Positions 22,901 to 33,388 of a stretch of 64,000 nt of DNA are shown one piece after another. Every line of letters begins with the position of its first letter. Position 1 is the stretch's first letter. The position numbers were made by a program, and so were the translations under genes. Origin of the DNA: Miscanthus floridulus (Eukaryota > Streptophyta > Magnoliopsida > Poales > Poaceae); assembly GCF_019320115.1 (NCBI RefSeq), contig NC_089593.1, positions 39,130,675 through 39,194,674 on the forward strand. The letters run 5' to 3'. A model generated the notes under the pieces. The model worked only from the letters and a program-made list of their open reading frames with translations, ran no database searches and was not told where the DNA came from.

Positions 22901-25243
22901 CCTATTGAATGGGGCATGGGCCTCCACTCGGACTTACCCAATAACAGCTCACCGAAGGTGTCACTGCTCGTGCCCACCAAGGGTAGCCTGGCATTCTCCA
23001 CCCCTCCTTCCGAATGAAAAGGATGCGCGAGGGCCGCACAAAAAAGACAGGGAAACTCCTGATCGCCCTCTTGCTCCGGGCAGAGGCTCAGGGGCTCTTC
23101 CTGTAACCAACCCGATTCCTTTTAGACTAAGGAACTGGGCACTGAGCCCGTTACGGTCCAGGGGTTTGAAGGCTAGGCCCCCGAGGGTCTCGACAGCCAC
23201 CCTAGGACAAACAGAGTCAGGGATGACTATGGGTGAGCCCATACATGGTCGAGGCCCAAGCAAGCGACTGCTTGGGATGCCCTAAGTCGTGTCCGAGACC
23301 GACAGGGAAGTCTCTGAATGGGATCCCACCGTAGGGAGGCACCGAGCCCCCGGGGCCAATCGAACGGCCCTGGGACCCACTAGAGAAGCCCTTTGGTACT
23401 TTTGGAGTGCGTCTCTTGACCACCAGCCGACCCCTATCGAATGGGGCATGGCCACCACCTGGACTTACCCGATAATAGCTCACCGGAGGTGTCACTGCTC
23501 GCGCCCATCGAGGGTAGCCTGGCATACTCCACCCCTCCTTCTGAACAAAAAGGATGCGCGAGGGCCGCACAAAAAAGATAGGGAAACTCCTGATCGCCCT
23601 CTTGCTCCGAGCAGAGGCTCGGGGGCTCTTCCTGCAACCAACCTGATTCCTTTCAGACTAAGGAACTAGGCATCGAGCCTGTTATGGTCTAGGGGTTCGA
23701 AGGTTGGGCCCCCGAGGGTCTCGACAGTCGCCCCAGGACAAACAGAGTCAGGGATGACTATGGGCGAGCCCGTACATGGCCGAGGCCCAAGCAAGCAATT
23801 GCTTGGGATGCCCTAAGTCGTGTCCGAGACCGGCAGGGAGGTCTCTGAATGAGATCCCACCGCAGGGAGGCACCAAGCCCCCGGGGCCAATCGAACGGAA
23901 TGGCCCTGGGACCCACTAGAGAAGCCCTCTGGTACTTTTGGAGTGCGTTTATGGACCACCAGCTGACCCCTATCGAATGGGGCATGGGCCTCCACTTAGA
24001 CTTACCCGATAACAGCTCACCGGAGGTGTCACTGCTCGTGCCCACCGAGGGTAGCCTGGCATACTCCACCCCTCCTTTCGAACAAAAAGGATGCGCGAGG
24101 GCCGCACAAAAAAGATAGGGAAACTCCTGATCGCCCTCTTGCTCCGAGCAGAGGCTCGGGGGCTCTTCCTGCAACCAACCCAATTCCTTTCAGACTAAGG
24201 AACTGGGCACCGAGCCTGTTACGGTCCAAGGGTTCGAAGGCTGGGCCCTCGAGGGTCTCGACAGCCGCCCTAGGACAAATAGAGTCAGGGATGACTATGG
24301 GTAAGCCTGTACATGGCCGAGGCCCAAGCAAGCAATTGCTTGGGATGCCCTAAGTCGTGTCCGAGACCGGCAAGGAGGTCTCTAAATGGGATCCCACTGT
24401 AGGGAGGCACCAAGCCCCCGGGGCCAATCGAACGGCCCTGGGAGCCACTAGAGAAGCCCTCTAGTATATTTGGAGTGCGTCTCTGGACCGCTAGCCGACC
24501 CCTATTGAATGGGGCACGGGCCTCCACTCGGACTTACCCGATAATAGCTCACCGAAGGTGTCACTGCTCGCGCCCACCGAGGGTAGCCTGGCATTCTCCA
24601 CCCCTCCTTCCGAATGAAAAGGATGCGCGAGGGCCGCACAAAAAAGACAGGGAAACTCCTAATTGCCCTCTTGCTCCGGGCAGAGGCTTGGGGGCTCTTC
24701 CTGTAACCAACCCGATTCCTTTCAGACTAAGGAACTGGGCACCGAGCCCGTTACGGTCCAGGGGTTCAAAGGCTGGGCCCCAAGGGTCTTGACAGCCGCC
24801 CTAGGACAAACAGAGTCAGGGTTGACTATGGGCGAGCCCGTACATGGCCGAGGCCCAAGCAAGCAATTGCTTGGGATGCCCTAAGTCATGTCCGAGACCG
24901 ACAGGGCGGTCTCTGAATGGGATCCCACCACAGGGAGGCACCGAGCCCTCGGGGCCAATCGAACGGCCCTGGGACCCACTAGAGAAGCCCTCTGGTACTT
25001 TTAGAGTGTGTCTCTAGACCACCAGCCGACCCCTATCGAATGGGGCATGAGCCTCCACTCGGACTTACCCGGTAACAGCTCACCAGAGGTGTCACCGCTC
25101 GCGCCCACCGAGGGTAGCCTAGCACACTCCACCCCTCCTTCCGAACAAAAAGGATGCGTGAGGGCCGCACAAAAAAGACAAGGAAACTCCTGATCATCCT
25201 CTTGCTCCGCGTAGAGGCTCAGGGGCTCTTCCTGCAACCAAGC
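19907..25243 (+). repeat. Ten-copy tandem array, 532-bp unit
   Basis: The same block recurs ten times. The word CTTGGGATGCC (or a one-base variant) starts at 20078, 20610, 21142, 21674, 22206, 22739, 23271, 23802, 24339 and 24870, a spacing of 531-537. Each unit starts with GATTCCTTTCAGACTAAG and ends with GGGGCTCTTCCTGCAACCAA or a close variant. The 537 spacing comes from a 5-bp GGAAT insertion near 23898. Long open frames on both strands are by-products of GC-rich repetition and carry no known domain. The array lies between the antisense ORF and the 3' LTR. Tandem repeats in that position are known for Tat-lineage elements and can seed satellites. Confidence 0.95.
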
Positions 25244-25367
25244 CAAGGCCCAGCGACCTGAACTCGCACTCGAGGGCTCAGCAAATGCAACAAACCCCCC
25301 CCCACTCAATAGGGAAAAAGCCCCTGGAGGAGTAAATCCACTCCTCTAGGGCCTCGGGGGCTACACC

Positions 25368-25395
25368 CGGTGGGTGCGCTCGTGCGCACCCACCG
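25368..25395. other. Perfect hairpin before 3' LTR
   Basis: Arms CGGTGGGTGCGC and GCGCACCCACCG flank the four-base loop TCGT. A weaker hairpin (CCCTGGAGGAG with CTCCTCTAGGG) lies just left, at about 25322-25351. Both lie between the tandem array and the purine tract, so they would sit near the 3' end of the element RNA. Confidence 0.7.
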
Positions 25396-25483
25396 AGGCC
25401 TTGAGCACAAAACACAATCCCGACAGGAGCTGCTGCGAGCCAAGTCTCATCAAAACCTCAGGGAGAGTGCTCGCACTCCCCCC

Positions 25484-25499
25484 GAGGCTCAGGGGCTAC
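25484..25499 (+). promoter_or_regulatory. Polypurine tract of Tat-lineage element
   Basis: GAGGCTCAGGGGCTAC directly precedes the 3' LTR. The form GGGGGCTAC before the LTR is typical of RIRE2-like elements. A near copy (CCTCGGGGGCTACAC) lies at about 25352. Confidence 0.6.
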
Positions 25500-26842
25500 T
25501 GTAGGATACCATAAAAAGGGGTACCCTAAGCAAGAACCAAAAAAAATTGCTTAGACCTTGTAAATATCGAAACCAAGAGGCAACCACGAGGCCTCGGCCG
25601 ATTCTCCGATTCACCCAAGGCCCGCCCCGCAAGGCCTCGGATGAGGTACCAACTCTCCGCCTCGCCCGAGGCCCCACCCCACAAGGCCTCAGATGAGGTA
25701 TCGATTCTCTGCCTCGCCCGAGGCCCCGCCCGAAAGGCCTCAGACGAGGTACCGATTCTCCTCCTTGCTCGAGGCCGGCTCAGCAGCTACCCCGTCACCA
25801 CCGCCTCAACCGGGACGTCACATCCAACTAACGCAACCAACCACTCCCACGATGTCAGCCAAACGATGGCTCGACACAGCGAAGTGATCGACAAGATGGG
25901 AGTCACATCAATGCCATGCCGTCTGGGATAGGACGGGGCATGGGTTACCGGCCGCTATGCTCGGCACTATGCCCACGACTAACACCCATGCGACACTGTG
26001 CTACCTAACCCCACCTGCTCCGAGGACAGTGTGGCATGGAGAGTCATGTCCGGGTCCCTGTAGCCTCAGAATCAGCATAAAAGACCAACTGCTCCTTCGA
26101 GCCTCGGCTACCCACCTACGCACCCCTATAGCCTCGGGACTCACGCCCACCGAGCCCCCACCACAATGGTTCAGCCTCTGCACCGACGGGGCCTTGGCTC
26201 TCTATGCTGTCGACATACAGCGACCGGCATGTCGTCCACAGTCTACGCCATGCCCTACGTCCAGCCATCACAGAAGCCCCCACGTAGCACAAGATCGGGC
26301 GTGACCGGCGCATCGCTCTAGTGCACCGAGGACAAGACCACTCCGTCAACCATGCCGCCATAGTGACAAGCACAGGGCTCGGACATACCGCCTTCGCTCA
26401 CAAAACGCCACATAGTGAACACATGTATCACCCCTGTCCCCTCTTCAACTATAAAAGGGAGTGACCGGGGCCGTTTCTAGGACACGCGTGAACGCACAGA
26501 CAGACAGGCACAAACGGACGGAGACTCACTCACTCACACACACGCGCAAGCAACGCTCTGTAACTCACACTCCTCCGCATTGCAAGAGATCAACATCTCA
26601 AGCAACCCACGCCGCTCCACACAGAGACCTAGGACTAGCTCCCTCTCTCGCCCTACTTGTAAACCCCTACTACAAGCACCTCAGTGCAAGGAATATAAGA
26701 TCACTCTCTCAGACTAGACGTAGGGCACCTATTGCCTAAACCAGTATAAACCTTGTGTCTCTTTGCATCACCATCCGGGATTAGGGGCACGCAGTACACT
26801 TTCACTAGTTGGTTGAGGATCTGCCGGTCCAAAACACCGACA
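25500..26842 (+). repeat. 3' LTR of Tat-lineage element (about 1343 bp)
   Basis: The LTR starts TGTAGGATACCATAAAAAGG after the purine tract and ends AACACCGACA. It contains repeated GCCTCGGATGAGGTACC-type phrases near 25630-25760, a TATAAAA box at 26450-26456 and a Pro/Ala-coding-like GC-rich U3. The bases after 26842 match a different repeat, which supports the boundary. The other LTR lies outside the window, so age cannot be estimated from LTR divergence. Confidence 0.8.
26450..26456 (+). promoter_or_regulatory. TATA box of Tat 3' LTR
   Basis: TATAAAA lies about 390 bases before the LTR end, in a pyrimidine-rich context typical of LTR promoters. Confidence 0.6.
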
Positions 26843-27002
26843 CATTGTATCTTCACTTCTACTTCTTGTAAGACTTATTATCAATTCATCATATTATTAT
26901 CTACATGGTATGCTTCTTTTTAATATGTATCTTGCTTAGTTGAGGTTATCATTACTTTTGTGTGCGAGTTCATAGAGCGCTTAGCCTGCTAGTTTACCAT
27001 GG
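26843..27002 (+). repeat. Fragment of Athila-like LTR
   Basis: About 160 bases match 37045-37200 closely, including CTTGTAAGACTTATTATC, TTGCTTAGTTGAGGTTATC and TCATAGAGCGCTTAGCCT. The match breaks at about 27000. The fragment lies right at the end of the Tat 3' LTR, so the Tat element probably inserted into, or recombined with, this older LTR. Confidence 0.75.
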
Positions 27003-27642
27003 TTGGGACAAGGATGACAAATGCCACTACATCATGGCATGCATCCTCGTATCAACAAACATTAGTAATCAATGGAGGTCTATCGACGGTGTCTCATGTG
27101 GCCTCAACCATAGTCGCAAGACAACATCCCTAAGTCATTGAGATGAAGCTTTCATACAAGCACCGATGAGATTCCTTCTTTGACCATAAAGATGACTGGC
27201 GAATCACTGACAAACAAAGAAGAACAACTCTCTGCCACACCGCTAGATCGACAATCAAGGAGGAAGTTGAGTTCGCATCTCCAATGAACACCAACTCATT
27301 AACCAAGAATCAACATAAATCAATGAAGGGTTGATAGGAGAAGATCATGCAACTGTCCGAATGCTACAAAGCAAAGCTTAATACAAGAAAAGGTCCTGCT
27401 CAACGGACTATGAGCTCTCGCCCATAGGTAAATCGGATAAGCCTCCTTCAAGTATGTTTGTCCCTAATCATTTCAATAAAAAGAAGGAAAACAAATGGTA
27501 TATCCAACCAAGCATTATGCAACATAGAATCACATTCATAGGAGAATTCTGTCATCCATTCTTGATTCTACATTTCGCAAAATTCAAGTATCGGGATGAA
27601 GTTCTTCAAAACATCTCATGCCATGTTGCTAGGTTGTCTTGG
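27003..27642. other. Unannotated AT-rich stretch
   Basis: I see no supported gene. It probably belongs to the internal region of the old Athila-like element. The sequence resumes after the solo LTR at 29988, since both sides of that insertion carry the same five bases. Confidence 0.4.
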
Positions 27643-29987
27643 TGAAAGTGCATCTAGCCCTTTAGTGGGTTTTGGATGATTGAATGACAACGTGATTAAA
27701 GGTCTAACCCGTTTGCTTAGTGTGGATAGGTAATAGGTTATCTCATAGGTACTTAATGAAAGCCAAAATGATGTGTTGTTGTATAAACAATCTAGTTCAA
27801 GCACAAGACAACAATGCAAATGGAATTCATGCAAAGGCTTATTTATTGTGGGATTTCCATGTACTATGTGAAAGCAAGCCTGGTAAAAATTAGTTGATGA
27901 GACATGAGGGATTGCATATGGAATGGTCTCATATTTGAAGCTTGCTAAATTGAAATGAAAAAGATAACAATACAAATGAATGGATGATTCAACACAAGAT
28001 GTGACTTGATGGCTTGAGATGGTGAAGATAGCAAGGAAATGCTTCGAGGTACTAAGCAAGGGTGAAGGGCAAGTGACGGCTTGGCGGCCGAAGAACCTAG
28101 CTAGGGTGAAGAAGAAAGTACTTACATTTAGTTGAGGTACTAATCAAGCTATGATGGTCATATTGATGTGGAGGATCAAATCTATATTGGACAAAGTGTT
28201 GGAAGTGACTTGATGCATTTGGAGTTATTCATATTTGATGAATGGAATCAAGTCACATGCTCAAGATGGCTATGCTCAAGTGAAAAAGATCAAAGTTGAC
28301 ATGTTGGCACCCTCACTTGATGAAGATTGGAATACACTACTTCGGTTGAAAGAGATCAACTCAAAAGGTTTAAATTTGTTATACATTTGAATTTGAGTTA
28401 ATGGGAATGTTGTACTATTAAGAGGGATGCATCATGTTGATAGATAAAGTTTCATAAAGTGCTCAAGCCAACCCATGTGACTTTTAGAGTGTTTGAGAGA
28501 TAAAAGAGCTAACTTGTTTTTGCTGGACTGGTTATACCGGACGTGTTCGGTATTGATACCGAACGTGTCTGGTACGTGCCCAGCCATGATAAAATTCTTG
28601 ATGTTCTTGGGTTGGTTCGTCGGGAGTTTCGGCAATGGTGGAGAGTTCCGACGTCTCGCGCTTAACTGACTTGGAGAGTTCACTGTCCTAGTCATACCGG
28701 ACGTGTTCGGTATGGACAGCCAGAGGCCAACGGCTAGTTTTCAAAAGCCTTGAGGGTCGAGAGTTCCGGCATGTGTCTGGAGTTCCGACACCTCACATAG
28801 TTTAACTTAGTTACTATAGTTTTCAAATGTGCCGAGGGTCGGGAGTTCCAATGTGAGTCGGGAGTTCCGACGGTCGGAAGTTCTAGCATTCATTGGGAAT
28901 TCCGACGCCTCACAACGTCACTGTAACTCTGTTACCATTGGTGCAGTGTAAGTCATACCGGACATGTCCGGTATGCAGGCAATGGCTATAAAACGACTAG
29001 TTTTTTTTTCCAAGGGGGCTATAAATACCCCCAAGCCTCCACCTTTAGAGGCTCCTGATTCTGCTGGTTGCAATACATGTTTTTGAGCCTTACCAACTCT
29101 GCCAAACCCTCTGTTAGTGAGTGTGTGATCCAAATCGCAAAATCTATTTGTGGGTTAAGAGAGAATTTGAAAAAGAGAGAAAGCCACCACTTGAGCACTT
29201 GTGCATATTGTCTATTTCGTGATTTGCATTTGTTACTCTTGGACTCTTCGGTCCTAGACGGTTAGGCATCGCCGGAGAGCACCCGAGAGATTATGGTGTG
29301 CCTCGAAAAGTTTGTAATGGTCGATTCCGTCGCCTCAGAATCAACTAGTGGAAGGAGGAAAAGGAGTTGGAAAAGACTCTGGCTAGAGTGACCTTCGTGG
29401 TATCCTCTAGGGTTGACCTTCATTGGGTCGCCCGTAGCCCTCTCAACGGAGAGTAGGACTCGAACGAGTATGAACTTGTGTAAAACAAATATCGTGTCTC
29501 AATTCGTATTTCATTTGATATTTGTATTGCTCTAGCTCTTGTGCAAGTTACCTATGTGTGGCACTATCTTTAGTGGGTGCCTACAGGTTGAATTGAAGTT
29601 TGGAATCAAAAGGAGCAAGTTAGGGGTCACACTGCAGAACTCATGTATATCGGACGTGTCTGGTATAACTACCGGACGTGTACGATATTGCCTGAAGTGT
29701 TCAATCGAACCGGATGTGTCCAGTACCTCTACCGGACGTGTCCGGTATTGGCCCCTGCTTTGTTTTTATCTATTCACTGCACTAATCGTTGTGTTGCAGG
29801 GTTGTGGCTCCTAGATTTATTTAGTATCTTTTACATACTCTGTGGCTAACTTGTGAGGGGTGGTATTACTCTTATTTAGAGTTTTCATATTGAAAACTTC
29901 CTTTACTAATCATTTCCGTATTTAAAGGTGTTAATTTTTAGAAACGCCTATTCACCCTCCCTCTAGGCGGCATCCTATGTCCTTTCA
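27643..29987 (+). mobile_element. Solo LTR (2345 bp), Sirevirus-like, with perfect TSD
   Basis: It starts TGAAAGTGCATC and ends TGTCCTTTCA, with TGAAAG/CTTTCA inverted ends. The five bases on both sides are CTTGG (27638-27642 and 29988-29992), a clean target-site duplication. No internal region or second LTR is present, so it is a solo LTR left by recombination between two LTRs. It contains several ATACCGGACGTG/GTCCGGTAT inverted motifs (for example near 28537, 28693, 28955 and 29730) and a TATA box at 29020. Size and motif match the Sirevirus-like LTR at 6951, but the sequence is a different family. Confidence 0.9.
29020..29027 (+). promoter_or_regulatory. TATA box within solo LTR
   Basis: TATAAATA lies between GGGGGC on the left and CCCCC on the right, so the box is framed by complementary G and C runs. 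It resembles the GGGGCTATAAATAG box of the LTR at 501. Confidence 0.6.
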
Positions 29988-31280
29988 CTTGGTCATCCAT
30001 ACCTTTATGATGTGCTCAACTTGTTAAATCTCTAACAAGTAAAAATTTAAATAATCATGCTCCTTTATTTCACCATACATATTCTTGTTTCTACTTGAAT
30101 AAATCTCTTGAGCCTTTCAAGCTTCCTTGTTCTATTATAAGTATGCTTTGTAATACTATTCGAACATAATTATTGGATCGAAACATACTTGTATAGACTT
30201 CGGTTATACAGATAGGGAATGTTAGGAGATCATTTGTAGAAATAAATCAAGGTTTGAGGAATTCTTCAAAACAATTTCACACATCTTTGCCTTAACCTTG
30301 TTGAAAATTTGAAGTAGTGGTGAACAATAAAGGCACATTAATTAAAATACGGGATAAAGATTCTATGCTATTTAAAACGTTAAAACCAACTCTGTTATAG
30401 CATAGAGGATGAGTTTCAGCTCTATGACAATACTATCCTTGCTTTGAATCATTTGTATATTCCTTTGGGTATGTGTTGTCTACTAATCCTTTGCAGAGAA
30501 GAAACAATAAAAGGAGCAGAAGGTCCAAACAAAGTGTCGAGATCCATAAAAGAAAGGATAAAAGGATGACATGATAAAAGGATGTGAAAGGAATACAATA
30601 TAGGAGAAGATGTTCATGAACAGCTCAAGTAAGGAAAGCTTCAAGCACGAAGAAAAGACCACCACAGTGATCTACCTTCGTCACATAGTGTCATCACGCT
30701 CCAATGATGAAGGTAATAGCCTAAGGTAAATGGTCATTATTTAAAAAGCTTCCCTTTGATCTTGGTATTCACATAAATAAAGAAACAAACATGTTTGAGT
30801 TACAACTTTGCTTGAATTAACCTGATTAACTCAATATGTTTTGTTCCTTAAGTTTGTTCATAGCACCACTTTCTTGATCTCATAGTCTTAACCAAATGAG
30901 CTAAAATGTTGCATATCTTATCCTTGGAAGAAAGTCATAATCATGTAAAGTTTGATACATTATGAACAAGGCACATAACATCAACCTTAACATGATTCGA
31001 TGTGCCTAAGGTTAGAGAAGAATAAATAAGTTTTGGTTTTGTTGGTGTTTTTCCACCAACAGAGTCCATGCACTTGATCTCTACCTTGTCTTTATGAGCA
31101 GAACACACTTTGAGCAAAGTGTGTGGGAATCGATCCTCCAAATTCTGTAAGTGAAAGTTCTGAACTGGCAATAATGATGCACACAAGATGTCTCCAGTTT
31201 CTACTACTGATGGTTGACTTCGAAACACTAAACAAGGAGGAGGAACAAGTAAAGAAAGGATGAACCTGTCAAATCAAAAT
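29988..31280. other. AT-rich region without recognised gene
   Basis: No domain is recognisable. A 95-codon minus-strand ORF at 30941-31228 has no family I know. It is probably old retroelement internal DNA. Confidence 0.4.
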
Positions 31281-31284
31281 TAAA

Positions 31285-31720
31285 TTTAAAACCAATACGT
31301 GTTTGGCAGAAGAAGGTGGCACCACCATTGGAAACGTCACTCTTGGAGGCACCACCTCAAGAATCCTCATCTTCAAGAGTGAACCAAGGTACTCGATTAA
31401 AGAAACTTTACAACTACCATGGGCAAGATTATGAAGCAACCTCAGGTGGGCATCAGGGAGGACGCATGTTTTTCTCTGGCCAAGGATGTCATGACTCTTA
31501 GGGGGCCTACCACCGCTTCGACAACAGACTCGCAACCATTGAAGAGACAAATATTGCCATACAAGGTACGTTATTACATAATCATGCACAATGGCATGTT
31601 AGCATGGGACACGAGATGGCCAGCCTCTAGCAACAACAGCAACAACAAAAATCCAAATAGGAAGGGTCTGATCCAGCACCTCCACATTTGGCCACCTCGT
31701 TGAGCGACCACGACAACAAC
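31285..31720 (+). pseudogene. Possible gag-like remnant of Athila-type element
   Basis: Across broken frames one can read FDNRLATIEETNIAIQ, then HNHAQWHVSMGHEMASL and a Gln-rich run ending in SDPAPPHLATSL. Such a short amphipathic helix followed by Gln and Pro-rich sequence resembles grass gypsy Gag or pre-Gag ORFs. Stops occur in the Gln run (CAG or CAA to TAG). I cannot name it with confidence. Confidence 0.3.
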
Positions 31721-31949
31721 CAGCTTGGGGAAGAAGGCATCCCCATGTATCTAGATAAGTATTTCTTTTCCTTTTATTATTCTTAGTTTGCTTTATATAT
31801 ATATTAGAAAAAAATAAGATGAATAACTAAAAATAAAATAAAAAGTTATCTTTATAGAAATATGTATAGTTATAATGTATGATTAAAAAAATGAAAACAA
31901 AATAAATAGAGTGTGTCTAGTTTGCTTCACAACAACACAAACACCCGTA

Positions 31950-32680
31950 TTGCAACGTATGTCTTCCAACGATAGTAAAATGCGTTGTAGGTGTTCCCAA
32001 CCTCCTCCACTTCCCGCGCCGCCCCGCGAGCAATATGCGGTCATTATATTGTGCCAACCACTCCTCGGCTCCTCGTCACGGCAGTTCGTATTTCCTATTC
32101 CCAAAATTATTAGGTACAGTCACAGCTTTGTTCACCCCTCCCTTGCAGGTGCCGCCGTTCGGGTCGCGGTGCCGTCGCCGCCCGGGCACACAGCCACCGC
32201 CTGCGCCGGCCGAGCGCGGCCAGCGTCGGCCTCATGGGACATACGAGCAGCAGCAGACCCAATCTACACTGCAGGCCGTGATTGGGAGATGCGGCGGCGA
32301 CAACTTGCCGAGGCCATCCATAGGGCAATCCACTCTGCATCCACCGTATCTGCAAATAGACAGGTCCTGATCTGATCTCCTCAATCCTTTGTGTCCTATA
32401 TGCTAGATCCATTGTGTGGCCCCCTTCTGGTTGAATCAGAATGATCTGGTTGATTATATGCCTTCGGTGCGATCATCTTCCCATCGCAGAGTACTTCCTC
32501 AAATCACTAATCGCTGTTTCAAACCTTGCCCAGTTCATGCATTGTGGTAAACTGGTAATTATTGCAGCAGCCTCATATAATCATAGTTGGTGTCGTATGC
32601 TTGAGCAACAGATTAGAGAAGCACTGCCTGCGACAGTGGTACGCTGTGGAGATAGGGCCGATGGTTTGGTAGGTGCTTCT
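31950..32680 (+). other. GC-rich exon-like stretch, possibly a captured gene fragment
   Basis: In an AT-rich surround, 31995-32360 is strongly GC- and CpG-rich with open frames (for example RDWEMRRRQLAEAIHRAI). A second open piece at about 32481-32668 is bounded by CGCAG on the left and GTAGGT on the right, like an internal exon. It reads EYFLKSLIAVSNLAQFMHCG. A third short piece, after TATACAG at 33388, reads RAKKRSKNK and stops. Together they look like exons of a small host gene or of a fragment carried by a transposon. I do not recognise the protein. Confidence 0.3.
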
Positions 32681-32817
32681 CCCATATTCTTTTTGTACAT
32701 GATTTTTTTCTTAAATTTCTGATACTTCTTTGTGATTACTGTGAGTTTTTATTTTTCAAACTTGTGCAAGCAAAGGGAAATCTTCTGAATTTTGTTGTGT
32801 GAATCTATGATATACAG

Positions 32818-33370
32818 TCTGGTGTCCTATGTGACAAAAGGGTACCACAGAAGCTAAAAGGCAAGTTTTATAGGACGGCGATTAGACCTGCTATGTTGTA
32901 TGGTGCAGAATGTTGGCCTACGAAAAGACAACATATTCAACAGCTAAGTGTCGCGGAAATACGTATGTTGCGTTGGATTTGCGGGCATACAAGAAGGGAT
33001 CGAGTTCGGAACGATGATATACGTGAGAGATTAGGGGTAGCGCCAATTGAAGAAAAGCTTATCCAACACCGGTTGAGATGGTTTGGACATGTGCAACGGA
33101 GACCTCCAGATGCACCGGTGCGTAGTGGAATCCTAAGTCAGGATAGTAACGTGAAGAGAGGCAGAGGAAGACCGAAATTGACTTAGGTAGAGGCAATAAA
33201 AGGAGACTTGAAAGGATGGAATATACCCAAAGACTTAGCCTTAGATAGGAGTGCTTGGAAGACAGCTATTCACGTGTCTGAACCTTGATTGTTTCTGTTG
33301 GGTTTCAACTCTAGCCTACCCCAACTTGTTTGGGACTTAAAGGCTTTGTTGTTGTTGTTGTTGTTGTTGT
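32818..33370 (+). mobile_element. 5'-truncated LINE (RTE-like) with 18-bp target duplication
   Basis: The flanks TGAATCTATGATATACAG at 32800-32817 and 33371-33388 are identical, an 18-bp target-site duplication. Between them is the 3' end of a non-LTR retroelement. Its reading frame runs from the left edge to the stop after 33183, with KLKGKFYRTAIRPAMLYGAE, then MLRWICGHTRRDRV and HRLRWFGHVQRRP. This is the C-terminal end of a plant LINE reverse transcriptase protein. The 3' untranslated part ends in a TTG/GTT repeat tail (33346-33370), as RTE-type elements do. Truncation at the 5' end is normal for LINE insertion. The frame has no stop within the retained part, so the copy is fairly young. 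Confidence 0.9.
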
Positions 33371-33388
33371 TGAATCTATGATATACAG

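Larger units (their letters stand above)
9289..26842 (+). mobile_element. Decayed Tat-lineage (RIRE2-like) Ty3/gypsy element, 5' part outside window
   Basis: From left to right: a leader, Gag, protease, RT/RNase H, integrase, a spacer, an antisense ORF, a 532-bp tandem array, a purine tract and a 3' LTR. The gene order PR-RT-RH-IN is that of Ty3/gypsy elements. The antisense ORF between pol and the 3' LTR and the long repeated 3' region are traits of the Tat lineage (Grande, RIRE2, Retrosor relatives). The 5' LTR must lie left of the window, since the younger Sirevirus-like element (1-9288) is inserted just upstream of gag. Coding content is GC-rich, unlike the AT-rich internal DNA of the younger element. 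Confidence 0.88.

Noticed and set aside
19907..25243. Many 60-140 codon ORFs on both strands of the tandem array
   Set aside because: The same frames recur in each unit with stops at varying places and no domain; they are GC-rich repeat shadows.
32110..32412. Minus-strand 100-codon ORF in the GC-rich island
   Set aside because: No recognisable protein; splice-like borders favour the plus strand.
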